Notes: a model not told the origin generated them from the letters alone. A stretch of DNA of 64,000 bases from Cyclina sinensis (GCA_012932295.1 JAAONU010000006.1:21841453-21905452); one strand, 5' to 3'. Positions 12,701 to 22,390 are shown, counted from the first letter of the stretch. Made by a program: numbers and translations.

Positions 12701-14407
12701 AATAATGACATATTTAGTATACTGAAATATAAGGATATTTGTTGTTAAACTATAAAAATATTTACTAGAGAGGATCTAAAAAGAGATCAAGTTGGGACTA
12801 ACATAAAGAGCATTAATTTTTTTTGCTCTTGGACTAATGCATTTTGAACTCTGTGAGCTTGCATACCTCTCTTAACAAAGCAGTATTTGATTCTAACATA
12901 TTGACCTTCCTAAGGAATTTGTTGGACAAGTAAAGGTCTTTTTAAAAATCTTGTCATGCTTTTTCAGTTGCATAAATGTCTAATCAACTGCTTAAAGACA
13001 TGTGCGATTCCTTATATTTTTAATAAAGTTTAACGACAAAAATTGTCGCCTCTTTCTTCCATTTATTTAAAACGGCAGAAATAGTCTGACATTATAAACA
13101 TTTTTTGTAGTTGTCACGTTTACTTTATTCCGTTTAAACGAATTAACTTTCCTTTTAATTGAAATCTAACATTTCACTTAAACGAATTAAGATTTCGTTC
13201 AAACGAATAAATATTTCGTTAAAACGAATCAATATTTCGTTATAACGGATAAATATTTCGTTTCAACGAAATTAGATTTCGTTTAAACTAAAAAAGATGT
13301 CCTTTGAACGAAACAAACGACATCTTTTTAGTTTAAACAGATTGTTATTTCGTTATAAAGAATTATTATTTTTCTGAAACGAAATCTTATTTCATTTAAA
13401 CGAGTTCTACTTGTTATTCTTCTTATTACATGTATTATCATCCTATTTATATTATTATTTCAATTATTTAATATTATTATTATTTTCTTATAATTATTAT
13501 ATTGAAATCTTATTTCGTTATAACGAAATCTTATTTCGTTTAAATGAAAAAAAAAATTCGTTTAAATGAAATCGTAATATTAATTAAGAAATAACAATTA
13601 CGACAAAAAAATAAGTGTGTATAGTGTCACTATAGGGGCTCCGTAAAATAGTCTGTTTTTCTTCCCTTTACTTAAAAGGCGATATGAGTCTTTGGCCTTG
13701 AGTCTTTTTTCCTTTTACTTAAAAGAAGGTATGAATCTTTGTTACGTTTTAAATTGAAAATAAAATTATTTTAGATAAGGGGAAGAAAATTCTTTGAGAT
13801 AACTGTACAAAGAGGTATTTTCTTATGCAAACTATTTTGAAGCAAACAATTTCAGCTAAAAAATTTCATGCAGTTTTTTTCAGATAAATGTAAACAAAAT
13901 CATAATAAATGCCAATTAAGTAAATTTTATGCATGGTCACTTGCCAAGATACCGCGCAATATAACTCGTTGAAAAAAACAAACAAATCTTCAGCGAAAAT
14001 GTTTTTTTTTACCCAGAACAACATAATTATAATTTTGAAATTCCCATCAGGAGAAATATCTAATTGTGTGTGTGTGTTAAATACTCAATTAACAAATTAA
14101 CAATGCATTGTCACGTGATACATATCTGAGGCGTTTTCAGTGCTTCAAGATAGTAGACGAACGTTGAAATCATTATCAATATCCGTGCACGCGTTCAAAT
14201 TTTCAACATTTTCATTTAGCCATTATAAGAATTTGCTTTTATCAACTAGAAATATTTGTAACTAGACACCAGTCTTTTTCTGATAAAAACAAGCAAAACT
14301 GACTTACTCGCGCTTTTTCCATTTTTCCTTCTCCTTGCTAAAACTTCACCAAATGTGTGCATCAACAGTACGAACAAGACAAAATAAGTATATTTATTGA
14401 AAATCAT
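4068..14407 (-). CDS. Gene A: secreted multi-CCP (sushi) protein, 3' end not found
   Basis: A 12-exon gene reading leftwards. Coding exons: 14407-14308, 12491-12300, 11968-11792, 11489-11379, 10772-10686, 10314-10227, 9956-9862, 9039-8842, 6971-6765, 6228-6119, 4820-4682, 4298-4068. All boundaries are GT-AG and all phases join (1735 coding nt, about 578 residues, open at the end in phase 1). The protein has a signal peptide then eight CCP modules at about residues 37-97, 98-156, 157-222, 223-283, 284-349, 350-418, 419-501 and 502-578. Modules 3, 4 and 7 are each split over two exons. CCP strings are typical of complement regulators, complement proteases, selectins and adhesion proteins; which one this is cannot be told without the C-terminus. 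Module 5 lacks its first and third cysteines. The start at 14407 was chosen because it opens directly into a hydrophobic leader. It is divergent from gene B. Confidence is high for the CCP exons, low for function. Confidence 0.85.
4682..4820 (-). CDS. Gene A exon 11, second half of CCP module 7
   Basis: Reads VEVICTNYDDYELFVNST, then FSSECRFGN and FPVCL, giving cysteines 2 to 4. It starts in phase 0 and ends in phase 1 (GAAA|GTAAGT). Confidence 0.8.
4895..5005 (-). repeat. Diverged SINE fragment
   Basis: Shares the words 'aacacaaagatgcaatgcat', 'cagagcg' and 'tatcgaaggtgtgcac' with the better SINE at 5093-5300, in the same orientation, with many changes. Confidence 0.5.
5093..5300 (-). repeat. 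tRNA-derived SINE, 3' part
   Basis: On the minus strand it carries a good Pol III B box (ggttcgattcc at 5231-5241), the body word 'gggttgtgtattctaagatg', and ends in an A-rich tail after 'aataaat' at 5093-5117. The same body word follows the tRNA-like head at 15268, so both are one family. The A-box half is poorly preserved. Confidence 0.7.
6119..6228 (-). CDS. Gene A exon 10, first half of CCP module 7
   Basis: Reads RCLFSGYPVNSNTFHR to SGTYVYPNDK and ends in phase 0 just before the VEVIC of the next exon. Acceptor ttccttgcag|CG, donor ACAAG|GTAGAT. Confidence 0.8.
6765..6971 (-). CDS. Gene A exon 9, CCP module 6
   Basis: A complete four-cysteine module: RCDPASQLKAIVRYKNG, VSLSCHPGYDFYRD, RRCVRGEIQRAPRCEE. 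Phase 1-1. The acceptor could be at 6971 or two bases on at 6969; only 6971 keeps the phase. Confidence 0.85.
7158..7602. mobile_element. TIR-bounded element with internal tRNA-like promoter
   Basis: Ends are inverted repeats: TTAAAGCGACAGGCTCACAG on the left and the complement of it, with two changes, at the right (tctgtgagtcagtcgctttaa). A second inverted pair lies inside ('tatacaccttgaaa' near 7253, 'tttcaaggtgtata' near 7548). Between them the minus strand has an A box (tggctcggtgg) and a perfect B box (ggttcgaatcc, 7296-7306). The mix of DNA-transposon-like ends and a Pol III head is shared with 23170-23602. Confidence 0.7.
7638..8407. mobile_element. Mutator-like non-autonomous DNA transposon
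   Basis: An 11-bp direct repeat GATTTAAATGC flanks the element exactly (7627-7637 and 8408-8418). The ends are inverted: ATCGTCGGAAACCCACG at left, and the right end reads ATCGTCGGTGACCCGCG on the other strand; similarity continues inward for about 65 bp (including taccgtggga on both arms). Long imperfect TIRs plus a 9-11 bp target duplication are the hallmarks of Mutator-like elements. No transposase frame is present. Confidence 0.7.
8842..9039 (-). CDS. Gene A exon 8, degenerate CCP module 5
   Basis: The frame and length (198 nt, phase 1-1) fit one CCP module, and it ends with the typical RPEPPECVE. Only two cysteines remain: IYCYSRYEMYRN (position 2) and PPEC (position 4). The residues at positions 1 and 3 are not cysteine, so the partner pair C1-C3 has been lost together while C2-C4 is kept. 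The acceptor ataatccag|AA is weaker than others; a shorter exon from 8945 would also stay in frame only with a missing exon, so the long form is preferred. Confidence 0.65.
9683..9725. repeat. (AT)n microsatellite
   Basis: About 21 uninterrupted AT dinucleotides in the intron between gene A exons 8 and 7. Confidence 0.95.
9862..9956 (-). CDS. Gene A exon 7, second half of CCP module 4
   Basis: Starts at cysteine 2 (CSEAFSMFPKNFEYSEC) and ends with WYPEPPVCY. The acceptor is actttcag|TT (phase 2) and the donor TACC|GTAAGT (phase 1). Confidence 0.8.
10227..10314 (-). CDS. Gene A exon 6, first half of CCP module 4
   Basis: Reads PKCEEITPFYGGMIVYFG then WSQAYFS, ending in phase 2 inside the serine codon just before cysteine 2. 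Acceptor tcttttag|AA, donor TTTCAG|GTAATT. The phase-2 split position differs from the phase-1 split of module 3. Confidence 0.8.
10686..10772 (-). CDS. Gene A exon 5, second half of CCP module 3
   Basis: Reads YYINERKRSYRRVCQADG, then TWSGEEPICY, carrying cysteines 3 and 4 and the conserved W. The acceptor is ttttcaag|GT and the donor TACA|GTAGGG; the phase joins both neighbours. Confidence 0.85.
11379..11489 (-). CDS. Gene A exon 4, first half of CCP module 3
   Basis: Reads LCPELPRIQNGQIF through to EYTCRPG, carrying cysteines 1 and 2. The acceptor is ttgttgcag|CA and the donor CCAG|GTAAAC, phase 1. The glycine codon of the conserved GY pair is split by the intron. Confidence 0.85.
11792..11968 (-). 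CDS. Gene A exon 3, CCP module 2
   Basis: The most canonical module of the gene: TCPYVENPEHG, then FSCDDGYNLSGHS, LLCRTDGKWSP and PPTCE, with four cysteines, the GY pair and the conserved W. Phase 1-1 exon, acceptor ttttttcag|TG, donor GAAC|GTAAGT. Confidence 0.9.
12300..12491 (-). CDS. Gene A exon 2, CCP module 1
   Basis: A complete CCP module on one symmetric phase 1-1 exon: TCQPPEP opens it, EYDCKIGY is the second cysteine, RKCERNGQWSD the third, and FQCI closes it. The acceptor is tttgtag|GT and the donor ATAG|GTAAGT. It matches the family consensus closely, including the tryptophan before the last cysteine. Confidence 0.85.
13110..13575. repeat. Palindromic TTCGTTTAAACGAA-type array
   Basis: Within gene A intron 1, 'ttcgtt-ta/aa-acgaa' words, each its own reverse complement, recur about every 15-30 bases from 13128 to 13300 and again at 13350-13405 and 13505-13565. 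Between them is a hairpin: gtttaaactaaaaaagatgt (13281-13300) pairs with acatctttttagtttaaac (13320-13338) around a loop of about 18 bases. It resembles nothing in the rest of the window. Confidence 0.7.
14308..14407 (-). CDS. Gene A exon 1, signal peptide
   Basis: Starts ATG at 14407-14405 and reads MIFNKYTYFVLFVLLMHTFG followed by EVLA and a basic stretch (RRRKNGKSA). The hydrophobic core FVLFVLLM and a small residue before RRR fit a cleaved signal peptide of about 24 residues. The donor is GCGA|GTAAGT, phase 1. An in-frame GTG 24 nt upstream is not needed. Confidence 0.75.
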
Positions 14408-14551
14408 AGTAAATTTCAAATATCTAAACACGCCGATAAGATTTCCTTCAGCCTCTGTCTTTGTGAATATCTGAGTTGTAAGTGGAACAACAACGAAACC
14501 GGATCTTAGCCATTAACAGAGGTTAAGGCTATTTGATAGTCACGCGCTCGA

Positions 14552-14558
14552 TTTTATA
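14552..14558 (-). promoter_or_regulatory. Candidate TATA box of gene A
   Basis: TATAAAA on the minus strand, 145 bases upstream of the chosen ATG, flanked by GC-rich 'gcgcgat' and 'tcgagcgcg'. It would place the transcription start near 14525 and leave a 5' leader of about 120 bases. No cap-site evidence is available. Confidence 0.4.
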
Positions 14559-16430
14559 TCGCGCGATAAACATTATGTTTGTTATTTCAATCACTAACAA
14601 ACCGGCTGCATTTTCCTACAGCCATCTAGCAGAGGCGTTTAGTGGTATCCAGGAATGATCACATAGGTTTTTATCCGCTCAGCAATTTTAAGTTGTCTAT
14701 ACAAATGTAGGTCTGTTACTTGATAAACTTTAATAAGATTTATGTGAGCCTTATAACATAATTATAAATCGAATGTTGTAGCCATTCTCGGTTGTTCTGG
14801 CTTTGGATCTGGATAGGTTAGGAACGAATATAGGAACGAAAATAGTTAAGTCTTGAATATTTCTGGTCATTTAAAATGCTGACAAGCCAGGTATTAATAA
14901 GATGGCAGCATCAATTTTTTATGTTTAAATCGGCCTGTATCATTGAACGTCATGGTTCAAAGCAGCCACCATAGGGAGGAACAATACCCTAGTCTGCAAT
15001 ATGTCTGGTCATCGACAAAAACTGTATTTCTATTATAATTCATGTTTTTTCATTGATATTAAACAGTGTACTTCATCAAGACTTGTGTTTAGCAACAGAA
15101 ATTTAAAACAGTTTGTACGATCCAATATGATAAAATATCATTCATACATGCTGGGAATCCCATAAACTTTTCATCTCATAAAACATTATTAAAATGTGTT
15201 ACGCTCTGGTGCAAACATTCCTATGATTTTATAAATACAACCTCTGACAACTGCGTCAGGGAATCAATTCTTTAGCTCAGTGGTTAGAGTGTTGGTCTTC
15301 GATGCTCTAAGATCGGAGTTCTGGGTTGTGTATTCTAAGATGCAAACTCTTGTCACATGGGTAAAGCTGGGTGTAATTGAGATGTTTTAACTACAATGAA
15401 GTCGACTTTAATAATTAAGTTGCCCTTCTTTATCTATACATGAATGCTTTGTTTAACACATTTGTACCGTACATCATGTATATGTAGAAGGGAGAAAGGG
15501 TATTCAAAAACTGCAAAAATGAACCATGTGTCAAAGCAAGTGATTTCCTGTTTTGTATTTCTTCTTCAATTCTTGACATTTTCGAACACTCCTTCCTAAG
15601 TGCAAATACCTACAGAAATAGATACAGTTTGCTTCTCTTTATTTACTGAAATAAATTTCAACTCTGTCATTTTAAAAAAAGGTAAAGATACTTTTTTTAT
15701 CCAATAAAAAAAGCAGTTTAAGCTTGCATTTTGGCGGACAAAGAATTGAAATGCACACAATTACATGTCGGCTACGTAAAATACCTTACAAACTGGTACA
15801 GTAATTCTGCGATTTGCTGTCTGAACCTACTTATTTGCAAAAGCAAGCACCAAACTTTAATCATTTCACTTAAGAAATTGAGAAATGATAATTTATACCC
15901 AAAGTCAAAGTAATTTGTGAAATTCATAGCAATCTTTTTTGTCAAATTAGTGTTCTAAAATTAGTACCGACTCTTAAATCCTTTGAAACAGCCATATAGG
16001 GCTTAACTGGGCTACCTACAAAATTTAACGATTTTGGAAAAACTAACAAGAGCAATGTTAGACATTTTCATCCCCCGTCAGTGGAAATGCGGTATAAAAG
16101 AAGAGTAATATATAAATCGATCATACAGTTATGTGTCTTGGACAGTTAACTTCAACAAAAGTTATGAACTTTGTGAATTTTCAAATAGATCCTTTATCCA
16201 CTTATGCTTTAGTACTTCACTGAAACAGCTATGGGGGTTATGTTACAAACAAAAGTGCAACACATGGCTGGACAGAAGAACTGATGAACCATATTAAACA
16301 TTCGCACCTCCTATGGCTAGGAGATACTACGAAATATCAATGAAATCCTGGCAGACGTTTTGAGTTGTTTTTCAGAGTTTTGTATTAACAAGAACATCGT
16401 AAAGAGAGAAAAAAATGAAACGAGGAAATA
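14559..16430. other. Intergenic region between genes A and B, left part
   Basis: No exon or conserved domain was seen apart from the SINE at 15268. The open frames here are short and without motifs. Confidence 0.5.
15268..15375 (+). repeat. tRNA-derived SINE head
   Basis: Reads 'ttagctcagtggttagagtg', an excellent tRNA D-arm/A box, then a degenerate T-arm/B box ('gatcggagttctggg') and the body word 'gggttgtgtattctaagatg' that also occurs in the SINE at 5093-5300. The loss of B-box bases argues for an inactive copy. Confidence 0.75.
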
Positions 16431-16437
16431 TTGATAG

Positions 16438-17370
16438 GGAGTAAGACAAAGTTATGGTTCTGAAGCAAGGAAATATTTATATGGTGTAAGACAAAGTTAT
16501 GAATCTGAGGCGAGAAAATTCTTATATGGAGTTAGACAAAGTTATGGTTCTGGGGCGAGGAAATATTAATATGGCGTAGTACAATGTTATGGTTCTGAGG
16601 CGAGGAAAAATTAATATGGGGTAAGACAAAGTTATGGTTCTTAGGCGAGAATATATTAATATGGAGTAAGACAAAGTTATGGTTCTGAGGCGAAGAAATA
16701 TTAAAATGGAGTAAGACATATATTGTAGTTATGGTTCTGAGGCGAGGAAATATTTATATAGAGTTAGACAAAGTTATGGTTCTGAGGCGAGGAAATATTA
16801 ATATGGAGTAAGACAAAGTTATGGTTCTGAGGCGAGGAAATATCTATATGGGGTAAGACAAAGTTATGGTTCTGAGGCGAGGAAATATCTATATGGGGTA
16901 GACAAAGTTATGGTTCTGAGGCGAGGAAATATCAATATGGGGTTAGACAAAGTTATGGTTCTGAGGCGAGGAAATATCAATATGGGTTAAGACGAAGTTA
17001 TGTTTCTGAGGCGAGGAAATATTAATATGGGGTAAGACAAATTATGGTTCTATGGCGAGGAAATATTTATATGAGGTAAGACAAAGTTATGGTTCTGAGG
17101 CGAGGAAATATTAATATGGAGTTAGACAAAGTAATGGTTCTGAGTCGAGGAAATATCAATATGGGGTTAGACAAAGTTATGGTTCTGAGGCGAGGAAATA
17201 TCAATATGGGTTAAGACTAAGTTATGGTTCTGAGGCGAGGAAATATTAATATGGGGTAAGACAAAGTTATGGTTCTGAGGCGAGGAAACATTAATATGGG
17301 GTAAGACAAAGTTATGGTTCTGAGGCGAGGAAATATTAATATGGAGTAAGACAAAGTTATGGTTCTTGCA
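16438..17370 (+). repeat. 45-bp tandem repeat, about 20 copies
   Basis: The unit begins 'gttatggttctgaggcgagg', continues 'aaatattaatatggggtaag' and ends 'acaaa', 45 bp in all. Copies are well conserved in the right half and more diverged on the left, and one copy (near 16720) has a short insertion. It is a minisatellite with no gene content; apparent open frames on the minus strand are just the repeat translated. Confidence 0.95.
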
Positions 17371-18439
17371 CTTTGCACTTCCTTTTCATGTTCTTTATCA
17401 GTGTATGAATATTAAGAAAGTCATTTTGGCAGCAGTTTTCTGTTGCGTTTGAGACATTTTTACTGCAATTTATGAAGGGCCTTAATGTTAGAACGAGTAA
17501 AGTTAGAGTTAGAGTTCTGTGATACTGCACTTTCCCTTAAGGGTTTCTACTACAGTACGTTATATGAAATTATTACCTCCTGAACTACGCTCCAGACATG
17601 CAAAATATTTAAAAAAGGAAATAATTTAATAATCGGACAATTGCCAGGTAGAGCTGAAGTCCTTGTACACTGCTCTTTCTCTCAATATCCTATATCCTTG
17701 CATGGTGTTTCAACAAATTCCCTTCAAAAGAGTTGGATTTTTCTACGGACAAAAGTGTCACGGATGGAGACTAATATCATATACATTCTGCCTATCGGCG
17801 GGTGGTAAAATACAGGACCATTGATCGAAGTTATGCCATTTCTGTAGAAAGCAAACGTGCTGAGTTATAAAATGGTGCAGTTGTTTATTTCATATCTAGA
17901 TTTTTTTAACCGATGTGAGTGAAGATTCTTAGGAGAATCAAAGGTCTACATTGTTTATACCCTCAAAGACCGACACTTTTGTTTATTCAAATAGATTGTA
18001 AAAGTAGCAACGTTCTTTGATTTAGTAACAATAACAGTAGAGGGTGTTTAGAAATGATTTACCATCAAAATGTGAAACTATTAGCCTCAAACGGTCATCC
18101 TTGCCGTTACATTCGTAGAACGATATCTTTTCTCCAGTATATCTTTTATTGAAAATACTGCATATCCATATTATTCTATCAGTGATTAATATCTGCAAAG
18201 TGACAAGGTCCTACACATTTAATACAGACTGATCCACCTAAAACAGAGAATGAATCGGTATGACAGTGTTCTATATTTAAACATTTCTATCACTTTGTTA
18301 AGGTTGAGATTCGTCGTCTGGCAAAACATTAAAATAATATATTTATGAAATGACAAAAATATTGTTTGAAATTACAATACTTGTGTACTAGTAAGGTTTG
18401 ATCAGATTTTATGGGTATTTGCACGTTTGCTATTTTCCA
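17371..18439. other. Intergenic stretch, nothing recognised
   Basis: AT-rich sequence without CCP, retroelement or RNA motif. It may include the 5' part of the following LINE, whose 5' boundary cannot be placed. Confidence 0.4.
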
Positions 18440-18466
18440 TAGTGTTCTCGCCCGCCTCTTCAATTT

Positions 18467-19207
18467 TTGCATTGTGTTTTCACTATCTGTTTCGCCTGGA
18501 ACATTCATGGGCTTTCACGTAAGATACATGACCCAGATTTTGTAAATATTATAGAAAATCACGACTTAATATTTTTGACAGAAACATGGTTATCAAAGCG
18601 AACTAATCTAAACCTTGATATCCAAGTCTATGACAGTGTGCATCTATTTGGTAATATAACTGACAATGTGCGTAAAGGAAGGTTTAGTGGAGGAATAACC
18701 CTCTATTTCAAACATTCACTTTGTAAATATATAAATGTTGTAGAGACAAATCAAAACGGCTTATTATGGGTAAAATTATCCAAAGAACTATTTCAGTTTG
18801 ATAAACATGTGTATTTGTGCTGTGTTTATATACCGCCTTATAATTCTACTGTAATCGATTCTACAAATTTTGATTTTTTTGAAGAATTAGAGTCAGGAGT
18901 TGAAAAGTATAAACCAAATGGTAAATGTTTTATTTTTGGAGATTTTAATTGTCGCACTTCCAATGTATCTGATATGATAGAATATGACGAATATCTAGAT
19001 CATGATACTTACCTGTCAAATATGTCAAATTTTGTAAACATACCGCCACGTGTTTCCCGTGATAAAGTCATTGACAATCCGGGTAAACGCTTGATCGAAT
19101 TTTGTCAATCCACTTCATTTATTATAGGTAATGCTAGATTGCACAATGACCTTGGCATAGGCGAAATGACCTTTAATTCATTGAATGGCTCTAGCGTTGT
19201 CGATTAA
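18467..19207 (+). pseudogene. LINE endonuclease domain, ends at a nonsense codon
   Basis: Shows the signature residues of the APE-like endonuclease in order: AWNIHGLS (N), LIFLTETWLS (E), VYIPPYNS, FIFGDFNCRTS (D and N). The last motif, SDHSGL, lies after the TAA at 19205-19207, in the same frame, so a single nonsense change splits the domain. The first codons of this frame are not a sure start. Confidence 0.85.
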
Positions 19208-19558
19208 TTATTGTTTCATGTAAACGATTTTGATTTTATATCTGATTTTGAAATTGTTACTCCAAATGAGTTTTCCGATCACAGTGGGTTACTTTTTAAC
19301 TTACCAAGTAAAAATAGCGCAGTCCCCTTTCCCGAAACTACTCAAGAGGCCAAGTTTTTGAAATGGGATGAAACAAAAACCGAAGCATTTCAAAGGCTTT
19401 TAGCCACGAAAAGAGACGATATTAAAACCCTACAGAACAAAATCAACCAAAATGAGGACATAAATGTAATTTCTGAATCGTTCGCCAATATATTGCATGA
19501 ATGTTCTTTTGACATTTTGGTAAATCCCATATCAGAAGTAAAGTTACATCTACGTTAA
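19208..19558 (+). pseudogene. LINE endonuclease C-terminus and linker
   Basis: Continues in the same frame as the endonuclease and supplies its final SDH motif (EFSDHSGLLF). It stops at 19558 because of a one-base shift; the linker resumes in another frame at about 19563 (KPWFNEECYN), a junction typical of the endonuclease-RT linker. Confidence 0.8.
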
Positions 19559-19562
19559 TTTA

Positions 19563-21866
19563 AACAAAAAACCTTGGTTCAACGAAGAATGCTATAATAC
19601 TAGAAAACAGTTTAAAAAGGCAAGAAATAAATTCGTAAAAAATAAAAACAACGAAGATTACCGCAGGGATTATATAACTATGAAAAATAAATACAATAAA
19701 ACAAAACGTACGCAGAAGAATAAATACAATATCAGAGAGAAAATTAACCTGAATAAATTGAGTAAATCGCAGCCTAAAAAGTTTTGGGACAAAATTAGGC
19801 GCCAATACACCAAAACATCAAAACAAGCTGAAACACTAACAACCGATGATTTATATGAGCATTTTAAAACACTATATAACACGGACGCTGAATACAGAAA
19901 TATAGAACTTAATCAAAATATTATTGATGAGGATTTAGATAAGGAAATTTCAATGACAGAATTAAAAAAAGCTATCTTCACACAAAATAATAATAAAAGT
20001 AGTGGTATAGACGCAATACCTGCAGAAATCTATAAATGTTCATTTGATGAAATATCGCATTTTCTATTAGCTCTTTTTAACAGAATATTTATAAAAGGTG
20101 AATATCCTAATACATGGGGATCAGGAATTATTATCCCTATATATAAGGGGGGTAATTTAGAGGAAGCTAAAAATTACAGAGGTATAACTTTAATTAACAT
20201 TATTGCAAAAGTCTATTCACAAGTTTTATTAAATCGTTTTACAGAATGGTCAATTAAACATAATAAGATTATAGACAACCAATATGGATTTCAAAAAGGA
20301 AAATCAACTATAGACTGTATATTCATACTCCACTCAATTATTGCCAAAACACTTTCAAATAATATGAAGCTGTATGTAGCCTTTATAGACATTGAAAAGT
20401 GCTTCGATAAACTAGAACATTCCTTTATATTCCATAAATTAATCCAAGAAAACGTGAGCTCAAAATTCGTAAAAGCCATTAAAAATATGTATTCATGTGT
20501 TAAAGCCGCAGTAAGATATAATAATCAGACCTCATCCAGCTTCGATTCTAATATTGGCGCAAAACAAGGAGATCCCAGCTCTAGTCTTCTATTTCTATTC
20601 TTTGTGAATGATCTTATTAATAGTATAAACGGGAATATTGAAAATATATTTACCATAGATGATCTAAAATTATATATGCTATTATTCGCTGATGATACGG
20701 CCTTATTCGCACATAAACCAGACGCTTTACAATCAATGCTCAATGATCTTTCTGTATATTGTGACACATGGAAAATAAAAGTTAATACTGCCAAAACAAA
20801 AATAATGATATTTGAACAGGGTAGACATACAACATATAACTTTACCTTCAATGGAAAAATATTAGACATCGTCAAATCTTTTAAATATCTAGGAATATAT
20901 TTATTCAAAAACGGTCATTGGTTTAGAACACAAAAACATCTTGCTCAACATTCATTATTTGCATTACATAACCTATTTATAGTATTTAATCAACTACAGC
21001 TGAAAGTACAAGATCAGTGTAAACTTTTTGACTCCCTAGTAGGTTCTATTCTTAACTATGGGGCTGAAGTGCATGGATACTATGAAGGAAAAAATATTGA
21101 AATAGTTCATTGCAAATTCTTAAGGAAAATACTTTGTGTTAAAAAATCAACCAACTTAGATGGCCTTTATGGCGACACAGGTAGATACCCGATGAAAATA
21201 CACCGAAAAATAATGATGATTAAATATTGGATAAAATTACTAAAACTAGATGATAACTGTATCTTAAAGAAAATTTATAACATGTTAAAAGAAGACGCAA
21301 ATAGGAATTTATCATATAATGGAAAAAATTGGGCTTATATAATTAAATCCTTTTTAGAAGATATAGGTATGGCAAATATATGGATACAACAAGATAGTGT
21401 ATATATTAATTTACAGGTCATTAAATCTAGAATACTAGACATTTATAAACAAAGCTGGTACACCAACATAAATAATTCATTCAGATTATCGTCATATGCT
21501 ATATATAAACACGATTTCGAACAAGAAAAATACTTAAATTGTATAAATATTAACAAATACAGAATAACGCTAAGTAAATTCCGTCTCTCTTCACATAATT
21601 TGGAAATAGAAAAGGGTAGACACGAAAATATTCCAAGAGAAGAAAGAAAATGCCGAAACTGTTCCATGAATTTGCCAGAAGATGAATACCACTTTTTATT
21701 AGTTTGTCCAAAATATTATAATTTACGTCGAAAATTTTTGAAACCATATTTTTGTAGATGGCCTACAATACACAAATTCGAATCCCTTATGTCCACAACA
21801 AGTAGTAAATTATTGAATGATCTGGCCAGATATTTATATTATGCATTTAAAGAAAGAACATGTTAA
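19563..21866 (+). CDS. LINE reverse transcriptase and C-terminal knuckle
   Basis: An open frame of about 768 codons (first methionine at 19680). It has, counting from that methionine: GIDAIPAEIYK near 110, NYRGITLINIIAKVYSQVLL near 165, QYGFQKGKSTID near 200, the DxxKxFD of motif A (IDIEKCFDKL) near 240, GAKQGDPSSSLLF (motif B), and the catalytic FADD at about 336 with KTKIMIF and FKYLGIYL (motifs D and E) after it. A C-x2-C-x9-H-x4-C knuckle (CRNCSMNLPEDEYHF, then LLVC) starts at about 658. All catalytic residues look intact; only the upstream lesions disable the element. Confidence 0.92.
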   Translation, partial: NKKPWFNEECYNTRKQFKKARNKFVKNKNNEDYRRDYITMKNKYNKTKRTQKNKYNIREKINLNKLSKSQPKKFWDKIRRQYTKTSKQAETLTTDDLYEHFKTLYNTDAEYRNIELNQNIIDEDLDKEISMTELKKAIFTQNNNKSSGIDAIPAEIYKCSFDEISHFLLALFNRIFIKGEYPNTWGSGIIIPIYKGGNLEEAKNYRGITLINIIAKVYSQVLLNRFTEWSIKHNKIIDNQYGFQKGKSTIDCIFILHSIIAKTLSNNMKLYVAFIDIEKCFDKLEHSFIFHKLIQENVSSKFVKAIKNMYSCVKAAVRYNNQTSSSFDSNIGAKQGDPSSSLLFLFFVNDLINSINGNIENIFTIDDLKLYMLLFADDTALFAHKPDALQSMLNDLSVYCDTWKIKVNTAKTKIMIFEQGRHTTYNFTFNGKILDIVKSFKYLGIYLFKNGHWFRTQKHLAQHSLFALHNLFIVFNQLQLKVQDQCKLFDSLVGSILNYGAEVHGYYEGKNIEIVHCKFLRKILCVKKSTNLDGLYGDTGRYPMKIHRKIMMIKYWIKLLKLDDNCILKKIYNMLKEDANRNLSYNGKNWAYIIKSFLEDIGMANIWIQQDSVYINLQVIKSRILDIYKQSWYTNINNSFRLSSYAIYKHDFEQEKYLNCININKYRITLSKFRLSSHNLEIEKGRHENIPREERKCRNCSMNLPEDEYHFLLVCPKYYNLRRKFLKPYFCRWPTIHKFESLMSTTSSKLLNDLARYLYYAFKERTC

Positions 21867-22390
21867 TTTTATTTGACCGACGAATAATGAACAATGTTGA
21901 GATAACAGTTTAAAACATTCTTTATTAAATAATCAATGCCAATGAGCTAGTCCTTGTTTTTGTTTTTCGGTAGGGCTAGCTGTTATATTGACAGAACTGT
22001 TAATTCAATATTGTATCTATGAATACTGCTATTAACTAAAGTACCTTGTTATTTTTTAATACAAGGTAAATACTATTATTAACCATTGTTATATCTCAAC
22101 AATTATGTTTGTTTTTAAATAGATTACACTACCTATTTTTTACAGGTTCCTGTAAAAGTCCATGTCTATACATTTTTTATGAAATATGACATGTTAATAA
22201 TATATGACGAGTTATATTGTTATAATGTTTAATTATTATAACACTGATCTCATTAACTAATATAGAAAATGTCTCTCTAGGAAAATTGCTTAAGCTTCAC
22301 ACTTTGTACTTTTAACTTTATTGTCGACTATAGATTGTATTCAATTTAATGTCGAATAAACGATATGTTATATATGTTATGTTATGTTTA

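Larger units (their letters stand above)
18440..22390 (+). mobile_element. Non-LTR retrotransposon (LINE), nearly intact but disabled
   Basis: Carries an apurinic-type endonuclease followed by a reverse transcriptase in one ORF, a C-terminal CCHC-like knuckle, a 3' untranslated part of about 500 bp, an AATAAA (about 22355) and a short 3' tail of TTATG-like repeats (22364-22388). No separate ORF1 was found upstream, so it is 5'-truncated or of an ORF1-less kind. Two lesions disrupt the frame: a nonsense codon near 19205 and a one-base frameshift near 19555. The clade cannot be fixed by eye. Confidence 0.9.

Noticed and set aside
15268..15345. Possible tRNA gene on the plus strand
   Set aside because: The D arm is good but the T arm is broken and the SINE body follows directly.
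16522..16719. Minus-strand open frame with repeated peptide motif
   Set aside because: It is the 45-bp repeat (a multiple of three) read in one frame, with no start context or neighbours.
16438..17370. Regular direct repeats that might suggest a CRISPR array
   Set aside because: The units are contiguous with no unique spacers, and the DNA is plainly animal; it is a minisatellite.
20291..21747. Minus-strand open frames across the LINE
   Set aside because: They are antisense shadows of the AT-rich reverse transcriptase frame.
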